This document shows positions 1 to 7,604 of a DNA stretch of 64,000 bases, piece after piece. The stretch covers positions 1,426,001 to 1,490,000 of the forward strand of contig CAXXPQ010000002.1 in NCBI GenBank assembly GCA_963668655.2, read 5' to 3'. Both the position numbers and the translations under genes were made by a program. This stretch comes from G963668655 sp963668655 (lineage in GTDB: Bacteria > Myxococcota_A > SURF-8). Positions within the stretch are counted from its first letter, which is position 1, and every line of letters starts with the position of its first letter. The notes below the pieces were generated by a model. It had not been told where the DNA came from, did no database searches, and saw nothing but the letters and a program-made list of their open reading frames with translations.

Positions 1-636
1 CTGTATCTGGCCCAGCGGCTGGAATCCGAGGGCGTGGGCGTCAAGCTCATCGATCCGGACGAAAGCACCTGCACGCTTCTGGCCGACCAGCTCACCCACA
101 CCACCGTCCTATACGGCGACGCCACCGACAGCGAGATGCTGGAGCAGGAAAACGTTTCCAAGATGGACGCCTTCATCGCGGCGGGCAAGGACGACGAGGA
201 CAACATCTTCGCCTGCCTGCTGGCCAAGACGCTGGGCGCGCCCTATACCATGACCGTGGCCAACAAGGGCGATTACGCCTCGCTCATCAACAGCCTGGGC
301 ATCGACTCGGCCATCAGTCCGCAGCTCACGGCGGTCAGCCGCATCATGCAGTTTTTGCGCAAGGGCCTCGTGGTGGCGGTGGAGGAAATCCGGCACAAGA
401 ACGCCGAGGGCATCGAGTTCGTCGCCCTGGAGACCAGCGACGCAGTGGGGCGTCCGCTTTCGGACATCCGCTTTCCGGACGGGGCGCTGGTGATCGCCGT
501 GGTGCACGAGGGAGAGGTGGTCATCCCCCGGGGCGATACGGTGATCCGGCCCAAGGACCGGGTGGTCATTTTCGCGGAGCGCAACGCCATCGCCAAGGTG
601 GAAAAGCTCTTCAGCGTCAAGCTCGAATACTTCTAG
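1..636 (+). CDS. trkA: Trk system potassium uptake protein TrkA, C-terminal part (5' end outside window)
   Basis: The frame is open from base 1 and ends with TAG at 634-636, so about 211 C-terminal residues are seen. TrkA is the cytoplasmic NAD(H)-binding regulatory subunit of the Trk K+ channel complex. The visible part begins inside a Rossmann-type RCK-N domain (the acidic IDPDES segment, then GDATD, typical of nucleotide-binding RCK domains) and continues into an RCK-C (TrkA_C) domain that ends about 20 residues before the stop. Full-length TrkA proteins have two RCK-N/RCK-C pairs in about 450 residues, so this is probably the second pair. trkH starts 22 bases downstream, which supports the assignment and suggests one operon. 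The true start is not in the window. Confidence 0.9.
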   Translation: MYLAQRLESEGVGVKLIDPDESTCTLLADQLTHTTVLYGDATDSEMLEQENVSKMDAFIAAGKDDEDNIFACLLAKTLGAPYTMTVANKGDYASLINSLGIDSAISPQLTAVSRIMQFLRKGLVVAVEEIRHKNAEGIEFVALETSDAVGRPLSDIRFPDGALVIAVVHEGEVVIPRGDTVIRPKDRVVIFAERNAIAKVEKLFSVKLEYF

Positions 637-658
637 GCGCCGACGGGAGAGCCGGGTC

Positions 659-2113
659 TTGCACTGGAAACTCATCGTCAAAATGCTGGGGGCTCTGAAT
701 TTCGTCCTGGGACTGGCCATGGTGCTTCCCCTGGCCATCGGCATGTACGACGGCTCCTCCGACACCGGGGCCTTCGGCCTGGCGCTGGGCCTCACCCTGG
801 CGGCCAACGGCCTGGCCTATCTGCTCACGCGGAACGCCGCGGCGGACCTGCGCCACCGGGACGGCTTCGTGCTGGTCAGTCTGGCCTGGGTGAGCGTCTG
901 CTTCTTCGGCGCGCTGCCCTTCTGGTGGTCCGGCCTTTTCGGCGGGTTCACCAACGCCTATTTCGAAACCGTCTCGGGGTTCACCACCACGGGATCCACC
1001 ATCCTGACGGATATCGGCAGCATCCCCCGGGCCACGTTGTTCTGGCGCAGCATCATCCAGTGGTTCGGCGGCATGGGCATCATCGTGCTGTCGCTGGCCA
1101 TCCTGCCCATCCTGGGCGTGGGCGGCATGCAGATCTTCAAGGCGGAAGTCCCCGGCCCCACGGCGGACAAGCTCCAGCCGCGCGTGCGCGACACGGCCAT
1201 GCTGTTGTGGAAGGTCTATCTCCTGCTCACCGTCGCCGAGGCGGCGCTGCTCTTTTCCGGCGGGATGAGCTTTTTCGAGTCCGTCTGCCATTCCTTCACC
1301 ACGCTGGCCACGGGAGGATTCGGCACGCGGCCGGATTCCTTCATGTCCGCCACGCCGTTTCAGGAAGGGGTGGTCACTTTGTTCATGTTCCTGGCGGGCG
1401 TGAACTTCTCCTTGCATTATCTGGCCCTGACGGGGCGCTGGAAGGCCCACCTTCGGGACGGCGAATTCCGCGTATATTCCCTCATCGTTTTCGGGGGAAC
1501 GGCCTTGCTGGCATTGAACCTGTGGGGAACGAACGTCTATCCGTCGCTCCTTCAGGCGCTGCGCTACGCCTCCTTCCAGGTGGTCAGCCTGGTGACCACC
1601 ACCGGGTTCAACTCGGCGGATTTCGAGGCATGGGGACTTCTCGCGCCCTTCGCGCCGCTGTTGCTTTTCCTGTTCATGTTCGTCGGCGGCATGGCGGGAT
1701 CCACAGGCGGCGGCATCAAGATCGTACGCATCTGGCTGCTTCTGAAGCACGGCTATCGCGAACTGTTCCGGCTGATCCATCCGCGCGCCGTGCGCCACGT
1801 GAAGATCGGACGCAAGGTGGTTCCGGAGCCGGTGCTGGATGCAGTGGTGGGCTTCGTGGTGCTTTATCTGTTTCTGTTCGTGGCCGCGTCCGTGGTGGTG
1901 GCTTTCTTCGGACACGACATCATCACCAGCTTTTCCGCCGTGGCGGCCTGCATCGGGAACATCGGCCCCGGCCTGGGAACGGTGGGGCCGGTGGACAACT
2001 TCAATCACCTGCAACCGGTCATCAAGTGGATTCTGGCGTTCTGCATGCTGCTGGGCCGCCTGGAAATCTACACCATCCTTTTGCTGCTGGTTCCCGAGTT
2101 CTGGAAACGGTAG
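659..2113 (+). CDS. trkH: Trk/Ktr potassium transporter membrane subunit TrkH
   Basis: A 484-residue polytopic membrane protein of the TrkH/KtrB superfamily, the K+-conducting pore that pairs with TrkA. Several P-loop-like filter segments are visible: TTTGSTI near residue 110, TTLATGGFGTRP near residue 215, TTTGFNS near residue 315 and CIGNIGPG near residue 435. The length matches the family (about 480). The frame opens with TTG at 659; a purine-rich GGGAGAG stretch lies about 10 bases upstream and no better ATG gives the full first helix. The TrkA frame ends 22 bases upstream, so the genes are almost certainly co-transcribed. A hairpin at 2213-2237 may end the transcript. Confidence 0.93.
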   Translation: MHWKLIVKMLGALNFVLGLAMVLPLAIGMYDGSSDTGAFGLALGLTLAANGLAYLLTRNAAADLRHRDGFVLVSLAWVSVCFFGALPFWWSGLFGGFTNAYFETVSGFTTTGSTILTDIGSIPRATLFWRSIIQWFGGMGIIVLSLAILPILGVGGMQIFKAEVPGPTADKLQPRVRDTAMLLWKVYLLLTVAEAALLFSGGMSFFESVCHSFTTLATGGFGTRPDSFMSATPFQEGVVTLFMFLAGVNFSLHYLALTGRWKAHLRDGEFRVYSLIVFGGTALLALNLWGTNVYPSLLQALRYASFQVVSLVTTTGFNSADFEAWGLLAPFAPLLLFLFMFVGGMAGSTGGGIKIVRIWLLLKHGYRELFRLIHPRAVRHVKIGRKVVPEPVLDAVVGFVVLYLFLFVAASVVVAFFGHDIITSFSAVAACIGNIGPGLGTVGPVDNFNHLQPVIKWILAFCMLLGRLEIYTILLLLVPEFWKR

Positions 2114-2193
2114 CCGCTTTTTCCGATCGCAAGCCGGTTCCAACCCGCTCGATTCGGCCCGCGACGCCCGGCCGAAACAACGCGTAAAAGCGC

Positions 2194-2207
2194 TTACAAA
2201 ATTGTAA
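2194..2207. promoter_or_regulatory. Inverted repeat TTACAA-AA-TTGTAA
   Basis: Two perfect 6-base arms separated by 2 bases lie between convergent trkH and the VOC gene. It looks like a small operator or half of a terminator structure. There is no divergent promoter here, so a regulatory role is uncertain. Confidence 0.3.
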
Positions 2208-2212
2208 ACAGC

Positions 2213-2237
2213 CGGCTGGTGGTACTACCACCAGCCG
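2213..2237. terminator. Hairpin between convergent trkH and VOC gene
   Basis: The arms 2213-2223 and 2227-2237 are perfectly complementary (11 pairs) around a 3-base loop. The plus-strand copy is followed by ATTTTC and the minus-strand copy by GCTGTTTAC, so neither has a strong T run. It is placed where a bidirectional terminator between convergent genes would be expected. Confidence 0.5.
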
Positions 2238-2365
2238 ATTTTCTACGGGCTTGTAAGTTTTTTTTCGTCCGTTTTACGCGGACGTCGATCCGCCGTTTTT
2301 CTTCGGATCGTGCGCCGGGGAATCCGACGTTCCGCCCGGACCGGGACGGCTCAATGACAGCGAAC

Positions 2366-3133
2366 TTATTCCGGCTTGATCCGCTCCTGGAAACGGATGA
2401 TGGCCAGCATGGCGCCGGTGGGATCCTGCAAGATGGCGAAACGTCCCACGTCCGGAATGTCCATCGGTCCGAAAATCGCCTGGCCGCCCAGGGTTTTCGC
2501 CTTTTCCACGCTCGCATCCGTATCGGCCACTGCCACGTAGGGCTGCCAGTAGGGAATCTCCGGCGCATTGGGCGGAAACTTCATCAATCCCACCCATTTA
2601 TCTTCCGGACCGCCGCCCACGTGATAGACGCCCTGTTCGCCCATGTCGAAGGATTCGTAGGTCCAGCCCGCCAATTTCTCGTAATATTTCAGGGCCTTGT
2701 CCACGTCGCCCGTATAGAGTTCGTTCCAGACGAAGGTGTTCGGGGCCATGCTCGGATCCGGAATTTCGCTTTCCGGCTTGAACAGGCCGAAGTACGCCCC
2801 GCCGGGATCCATGACGATGGCCGAGCGCCCCACGGTGGGCATGTCGTACGGCGGAACAACGATTTTACCGCCGGATCGCTCCGTCAGGGCCACCGCCTCG
2901 TCCACGTTTTCCACCTCCAGATGGGTCAGCCAGTGGGAGGGCGCGCCGCTTTGCGGATCGAGTTTCGATGTCCCGCCGATATAAGCGTCGCCCGCCTTGA
3001 ACACGTCGTAGGCGATTTCCGAGGGTCCGTCGAAGGGCTCCGCCCGCCAACCGAAAAGTTCGCCGTAAAAGGCTTTCGTGGCGGCCGGATCGCTGGAATT
3101 GGCGTCGAACCAGACGAAACGTCCCTTGCTCAT
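2366..3133 (-). CDS. VOC (glyoxalase/bleomycin resistance) family protein with two VOC modules
   Basis: 255 residues forming two vicinal-oxygen-chelate modules in tandem: residues 1-125 begin with the GRFVWFDANSSDP segment followed by AATKAFYGELFGW, and residues 130-255 repeat the pattern with FVWNELYTGDVDKALKYYEKLAGW. This is the layout of the two-domain VOC proteins often named glyoxalase or CFP32/hydroxylase-like. Substrate and metal dependence cannot be told from sequence. The start ATG at 3133 is chosen because GGAGAAC lies immediately upstream and the first beta strand begins there; an in-frame ATG at 3163 has no ribosome site. It is a single-gene unit, convergent with trkH and divergent from yicC. 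Confidence 0.85.
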   Translation of the reverse strand: MSKGRFVWFDANSSDPAATKAFYGELFGWRAEPFDGPSEIAYDVFKAGDAYIGGTSKLDPQSGAPSHWLTHLEVENVDEAVALTERSGGKIVVPPYDMPTVGRSAIVMDPGGAYFGLFKPESEIPDPSMAPNTFVWNELYTGDVDKALKYYEKLAGWTYESFDMGEQGVYHVGGGPEDKWVGLMKFPPNAPEIPYWQPYVAVADTDASVEKAKTLGGQAIFGPMDIPDVGRFAILQDPTGAMLAIIRFQERIKPE

Positions 3134-3238
3134 GATCGTTCTCCTTTCCCGTTTTCCACCCATTTTCCATCGATGTTTCGTGTTCTTTTTTTCTTCCGAA
3201 CCGGGCCGAGGCTCTCCGGCGTATCGTTTGAGCGAAAA

Positions 3239-3267
3239 ATCCTAGCATGCTTCGGCGGTCCGGACAA
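3239..3267 (-). promoter_or_regulatory. Predicted promoter of the VOC gene (TTGTCC-N17-TAGGAT, extended -10)
   Basis: On the minus strand TTGTCC (3262-3267) and TAGGAT (3239-3244) are 17 bases apart, with TGC directly before the -10 (extended -10). It lies about 105 bases upstream of the ATG. Confidence 0.5.
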
Positions 3268-3387
3268 GCCGGAAAAGCGAACGAATTCCCGAATTCCGGA
3301 TCGGAATGCTTCCGAAGGAAGCCCCGCCGTATTTCCTTTTGCCGGGCGTCCGTTTTTCCGTCGGCGCGGGAATCGACCTCGGAGCCA

Positions 3388-3416
3388 TTGACAAGCGACA
3401 ACCGATCCTCTATGGT
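3388..3416 (+). promoter_or_regulatory. Predicted promoter of the yicC-gmk-rel-ridA-mnmE operon
   Basis: A consensus -35 TTGACA (3388-3393) and TATGGT (3411-3416) are separated by 17 bases, 45 bases before the yicC ATG. The rest of the 327-base divergent gap between the VOC gene and yicC holds only this and the opposite promoter; the short frames in it look spurious. Confidence 0.65.
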
Positions 3417-3460
3417 ACGGGCCATGTGGAAAGAACAACCGAAAAACGGCAGGACAAACC

Positions 3461-4339
3461 ATGATAAAATCGATGACGGGATTCGGGTCCACCGAAGTTT
3501 CCCTCGGGGACTATCGCCACCGGCTGGAGGTCAAGTCGGTCAACAGCAAATTCTGTGACGTCAAGGTCCGCATCCCCAACGAGTTGACGGGGCTGGACAT
3601 CAAGATCCAGCAGTACGTGCGCAGCAAGATCGCCCGGGGACACGTGGAGATCTTCGTGGGGCGCGAGGCCCTGACGGGAACCTCCGGCGGCTCGGTATCG
3701 GTGAACTGGGATCTGGCGGAATCCTATTACAAGGCCTACCAGTCCATCCGGGCCAAGTTCGGCATCAACCAGGACGCCAGCCTGGCCATGGTCACCAACG
3801 CCCGGGAAGTCATCACCATCAACCGCAACGAGGAAGACCAGGAGACGCTCTGGACGCACTTCCGCGAAGCCCTGGACGAATCCTTTCTTTCGGTCATCCG
3901 CATGCGCGAGGCGGAAGGTCAGGTGCTGGCCGTGGACATGGCCGGACGCTGCAACAGCCTGCGCGAGACGATCGGCTTCATCGCCAAGCGCGCCCCACAG
4001 GTGGTGGAAGCCTACCGCAAGCGCCTGAAGGAAAAAATCCAGTCCGTCAACGACGAGGAACTGGACGCCGCGCGCCTGGCCCAGGAAGTCTGCTACTTCG
4101 CGGATCGCTGCGACATCACGGAGGAACTCACGCGGCTGAAAAGCCACATCCAGCAGTTCCTGAACTTCCTGGAACAGGACGAACCCGTGGGGCGGCGGCT
4201 GGATTTTCTGGTGCAGGAGATGAACCGGGAGGCCAACACCATCGGTTCGAAGAGCAGCAGCGCCGAGGTCAGCCAGGCGGTGGTGGAAATCAAGAGCGAA
4301 CTGGAGAAACTCCGGGAGCAGATCCAGAACGTCGAATAA
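3461..4339 (+). CDS. yicC: YicC/YloC family endoribonuclease
   Basis: 292 residues, the usual length of the YicC family. It opens with the hallmark MIKSMTGFG and has the N-terminal YicC domain (residues 1-155, including LEVKSVNSKF) followed by the conserved C-terminal domain, whose signature LDFLVQEMNREANTIGSKS is near residue 248. YicC-type proteins have been described as endoribonucleases that act on small RNAs and mRNA. An AGGACA ribosome site precedes the ATG. It is first in the operon and directly followed by gmk (16-base gap), a pairing conserved across many bacteria. Confidence 0.93.
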   Translation: MIKSMTGFGSTEVSLGDYRHRLEVKSVNSKFCDVKVRIPNELTGLDIKIQQYVRSKIARGHVEIFVGREALTGTSGGSVSVNWDLAESYYKAYQSIRAKFGINQDASLAMVTNAREVITINRNEEDQETLWTHFREALDESFLSVIRMREAEGQVLAVDMAGRCNSLRETIGFIAKRAPQVVEAYRKRLKEKIQSVNDEELDAARLAQEVCYFADRCDITEELTRLKSHIQQFLNFLEQDEPVGRRLDFLVQEMNREANTIGSKSSSAEVSQAVVEIKSELEKLREQIQNVE

Positions 4340-4355
4340 CCTCAAGAGAACGCCC

Positions 4356-5003
4356 ATGGAATCGAACAGGGGACGCAACACACCGGAATTGTTCGTGGTT
4401 TCCGCCCCAAGCGGCGCGGGAAAATCCACCCTCACCCGGGCGGTGGTGGCCGGGCATCCCACGCTCAAGCTGTCCATTTCCTGCACCACTCGCCCGCCCC
4501 GGGGCGACGAAAAACACGGCGTGGACTATTATTTCCTGAGCCAGACGGATTTTTCCGACCGGCGGGAGGACGGCGAATTCCTGGAATACGCCCAGGTGCA
4601 CGGCAACTATTACGGCACCAGCCGCAAGCACGTGGAAGAATTTCTGAAAGACGGATTCAACGTCCTGTTCGACATCGACATCCAGGGCGCGGAACAGGTG
4701 AAACGGGCCTATCCCGAGGCCCGGCGGATCTTCATCCTGCCGCCCAGCCGCAAGGAGCTGGCCCGGCGGCTGAAAGAGCGAAAGACCGACGATCCGGCGG
4801 AGATCGAGAAACGGCTCCGAAACGCCATCGGAGAGATGGCCGCCGCGCGCCGGTACGATTACCTCATCGTCAACGACGACATTCCGCGCGCCCAGGCGGA
4901 ACTTCTGGCCATCATCGACGGACACCCGCCGGACCAGACCGAGCGCAAGGCCGTTCTGGCGCGGCTTCTGGAGGAATTCGAACATGGATCGCCGGGCGAT
5001 TAG
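4356..5003 (+). CDS. gmk: Guanylate kinase
   Basis: 215-residue ATP:GMP phosphotransferase that makes GDP for nucleotide and (p)ppGpp synthesis. The P-loop SAPSGAGKST is near residue 15, and the GMP-binding segment SCTTRPPRGDE is followed by the GVDYYF motif near residue 50. The length is normal for the family. Its 3' end overlaps the rel start by 20 bases, so translation is probably coupled. This links the GDP/GTP supply to ppGpp synthesis, the arrangement seen as gmk-rpoZ-spoT in Proteobacteria; rpoZ is absent here. The ribosome site (AAGAGAA) is weak. Confidence 0.96.
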   Translation: MESNRGRNTPELFVVSAPSGAGKSTLTRAVVAGHPTLKLSISCTTRPPRGDEKHGVDYYFLSQTDFSDRREDGEFLEYAQVHGNYYGTSRKHVEEFLKDGFNVLFDIDIQGAEQVKRAYPEARRIFILPPSRKELARRLKERKTDDPAEIEKRLRNAIGEMAAARRYDYLIVNDDIPRAQAELLAIIDGHPPDQTERKAVLARLLEEFEHGSPGD

Positions 5004-7164
5004 GCGGCGCTTCGACCGCCTTGCGGAAGAGGTAAGGGCCTACGCGCCGAAGGCGGATATGGAGCTTCTGGAACGCGCCTTTCACCAGTCCCTGGCGTGG
5101 CGCGGCGCGCACAAGTGCGAGCACCCGGAAGCCTATCTGCTGCACGCGCTGGACGTGGCGGGGCTGGTGGCCCGGCTGCGTATGGACATGAACAGCCTGG
5201 TGGCCGCGCTTTTGCACGACGTGCTGGAATTCGGCCTGGCCGAAAAACGGGACGTGGAGAAACGCTTCGGGCCGGAAACGGCGCTTCTGGTGGATGCGGT
5301 GGCCACGCTCAGCCGGCATCGGTTTCGCAGCCGGCGGCGCGCCGAACAGGTGCAGAGCTTCCGCAAGATGTTTCTGGCCATGGCCAAGGACATCCGCGTG
5401 CTGCTCATCAAGATGGCCGATCGCCTGGACCTCATGCGCCACCTGGACCGGCATTGCGAGCCCGACGACCGGCGGCATCTGGCCCGGGAAACCTGGGACA
5501 TTTACGCCGCCCTGGCCCGCCGCCTGGGCATCCGCTGGATCCAGTCGGAACTGGAGGATCTGTCGCTTCGGGAACTGGAGGCGGAGGAATATGTCCGGGT
5601 GGCCGATTACGTGGAGGTGCAGCGCAGGGAGCGGCAGAGCCACGTGGACGGCATGGTGCGCGACCTGGAAGAACTGATGAGGGAAAACGGCGTGCAGGCC
5701 GTGGTCCAGGGGCGCAAGAAAAGCCTGGCGTCCATCCTGGAAAAAATGAAGCGCAAGACCCTGGACGTGGATCAGCTCTACGACATCTTCGCCTACCGTA
5801 TCATCGTGAAGAACCTGGAACAGTGCTATCGGGCGCTGGGGCTGGTGCACAGCCGCTGGCGGCCCATTTCCGGCATGTTCGAGGATTACGTGGCCACGCC
5901 CAAGCCCAACGGATACCAATCCCTGCATACCGTGGTGGTGGGCTCCTACGGCGAGCGCGCGGAGGTGCAGATCCGCACCGAGGAAATGAACGACATCGCG
6001 GAAAACGGCATGGCCGCCCACTGGCGCTACAAGGAGCAGGGCAGCGGCCGCCCCGCCGGCCGGAACGAGGAAGCGCACGTGGTTCCGTGGCTCAGGGAAC
6101 TGATGGCCGTGCAGCATCAGCGGGAAAACCAGGAGGAATTCCTGGACGCCCTGCGCCTGGACGTGTTTTCCGATTACGTCTTCGTGTTCTCGCCCGGCGG
6201 CGACGTGCACGAAATGCCCCTGGGATCCACGCCCGTGGATTTCGCCTTTTCCGTACACACCCAGGTGGGCCTGCATTGCTCCGGAGCCAAGGTGGGCGGC
6301 CAGATGGTTCCCTTGCGGCACGAGCTGAAAAACGGCGACGTGGTGGAGATCCTGACCAACAAGAATCAGCATCCCAAGAAGGAGTGGCTGGAGTTCGCCA
6401 AGACCAACCGGGCGCGCAACAAGATCCGCCACGCCATCCGCGCCGAGGAGCGCGAGCGGAGCAAGGTCATCGGCCGGGAACTCTGCGAACGGGAGTTCAA
6501 GCGGCTGGGCCTGAACTTCAACCGCATGGCCAAGCAGGGCGAGCTGGACCGGCATCTGTCCGACTTGAAGGCCCGCGACCTGGACGAGCTGTTCATTCAT
6601 CTGGGCCGGGGAAATCTCACCGTCCGGCATCTCCTGAAGCGGGTGGCGCCGGAGAAAACGGCCGAACTGGAAAAGGCGGAAAAGCCGGAGGAGCCGAAGT
6701 TCGTCCGGAAAGGCGGGGCCAAGCGCTCGCGTTCCGGCCTGCGCATTTCCGGCCTGGACGACGTCATGGTGCGCTTCGCCAAGTGCTGCAATCCCATCCA
6801 GGGCGATCCCGTGGTGGGCTTCATCACCCGGGGGCGGGGCGTGACCGTTCACCGGGCGGATTGTAGAAAGATTCCCAAAGACGAACGCGAGCGTTTCATC
6901 GACGTGGACTGGGATCTGAACGAGACCTGCGAGATGCCCATCCGCATCCGGGTGGTCTCCATCGACCGGCCGGGGCTCTTCGCCGCGCTCTCGGCCGTCT
7001 TCACCAGCCACGGCATCAACATCATTTCGGCCCGCGCCGACAGCGACGACGAGAAGGCCATCGCCACCTTCCTTCTGAAGGTGGAGAATCTGGCGCATTT
7101 CGACAAGATCCGCCGCCAGTTGCTGCGGGTCAAGGGCGTCCAGCAGGTGCGCCGCATGGCCTGA
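4984..7164 (+). CDS. RelA/SpoT-family (p)ppGpp synthetase with an atypical hydrolase domain
   Basis: 726 residues with the full long-Rel layout: HD domain (about 40-190), synthetase (about 235-345), TGS (about 385-450), zinc-finger-like CC domain with CCNPI (near 595) and a C-terminal ACT domain (about 650-726). Metal-type residues H54, H78-D79 and D146 are kept. Other hydrolase positions differ from bifunctional Rel enzymes: the HDxxED motif reads HDVLEF (F83), the ADRLHN motif reads ADRLDL (L150), and the RSGEPY arginine segment is replaced by CEHPEA. In the synthetase, D266 and E326 are present, but the motif that is RXKD in bifunctional enzymes and EXDD in E. coli RelA reads MFED (297-300), acidic as in RelA. 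I infer a synthetase with weak or absent hydrolase. It sits at the usual spoT position after gmk and overlaps gmk by 20 bases. Confidence 0.9.
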   Translation: MDRRAIRRRFDRLAEEVRAYAPKADMELLERAFHQSLAWRGAHKCEHPEAYLLHALDVAGLVARLRMDMNSLVAALLHDVLEFGLAEKRDVEKRFGPETALLVDAVATLSRHRFRSRRRAEQVQSFRKMFLAMAKDIRVLLIKMADRLDLMRHLDRHCEPDDRRHLARETWDIYAALARRLGIRWIQSELEDLSLRELEAEEYVRVADYVEVQRRERQSHVDGMVRDLEELMRENGVQAVVQGRKKSLASILEKMKRKTLDVDQLYDIFAYRIIVKNLEQCYRALGLVHSRWRPISGMFEDYVATPKPNGYQSLHTVVVGSYGERAEVQIRTEEMNDIAENGMAAHWRYKEQGSGRPAGRNEEAHVVPWLRELMAVQHQRENQEEFLDALRLDVFSDYVFVFSPGGDVHEMPLGSTPVDFAFSVHTQVGLHCSGAKVGGQMVPLRHELKNGDVVEILTNKNQHPKKEWLEFAKTNRARNKIRHAIRAEERERSKVIGRELCEREFKRLGLNFNRMAKQGELDRHLSDLKARDLDELFIHLGRGNLTVRHLLKRVAPEKTAELEKAEKPEEPKFVRKGGAKRSRSGLRISGLDDVMVRFAKCCNPIQGDPVVGFITRGRGVTVHRADCRKIPKDERERFIDVDWDLNETCEMPIRIRVVSIDRPGLFAALSAVFTSHGINIISARADSDDEKAIATFLLKVENLAHFDKIRRQLLRVKGVQQVRRMA

Positions 7165-7198
7165 ACCGTTTCATTCCCCTCTTTCCGGAGGAACCCGC

Positions 7199-7603
7199 AT
7201 GTCCGCACGCGAAATCGTTTCCGCTTCCGCCGCTCCCGCCGCCGTGGGGCCGTACTCCCAGGCCGTCCGGGCGGGCGACTGGCTCTATTGCTCGGGACAG
7301 ATTCCTCTGGATCCGGAGACGGGCCGCCTGATCGACGGCGACATGGAGGCACAGACTCGGCGGGTGATGGCCAATCTAGGAGCCGTGCTCCAGGCCGCCG
7401 GACTGGATTTCGGAAACGCGGTCAAGACCACCCTTTACCTCCTCGACATGAACGACTTCCCGGCGGTGAACGCCGCCTACGGTTCTTTTTTCGAGACGGA
7501 CCCGCCCGCCCGGGCCACGCTCCAAGTCGCGGCGCTGCCCCTGGGCGCTCGGATCTGCATCGATCTCGTGGCCGTGGCGGACGGCGGGGACGGACGCCCG
7601 TGA
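7199..7603 (+). CDS. ridA: RidA family protein (reactive imine/enamine deaminase)
   Basis: 134 residues, single-domain RidA/YjgF/UK114 fold, normal length. It shows the N-terminal AAVGPYSQAVRAGDWLYCSGQIPLD region (only the GPYSQAV and SGQIPLDP cores are diagnostic) and the PARATLQVAALP segment carrying the arginine that binds the substrate carboxylate in RidA. The later Glu of the archetype is Asp here (CIDLVAVA). RidA hydrolyses 2-aminoacrylate-type imines released by PLP enzymes, protecting PLP-dependent proteins. GGAGGAA precedes the ATG. It lies 34 bases after rel and 1 base before mnmE, so it is in the same operon. Confidence 0.92.
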   Translation: MSAREIVSASAAPAAVGPYSQAVRAGDWLYCSGQIPLDPETGRLIDGDMEAQTRRVMANLGAVLQAAGLDFGNAVKTTLYLLDMNDFPAVNAAYGSFFETDPPARATLQVAALPLGARICIDLVAVADGGDGRP

Positions 7604-7604
7604 G

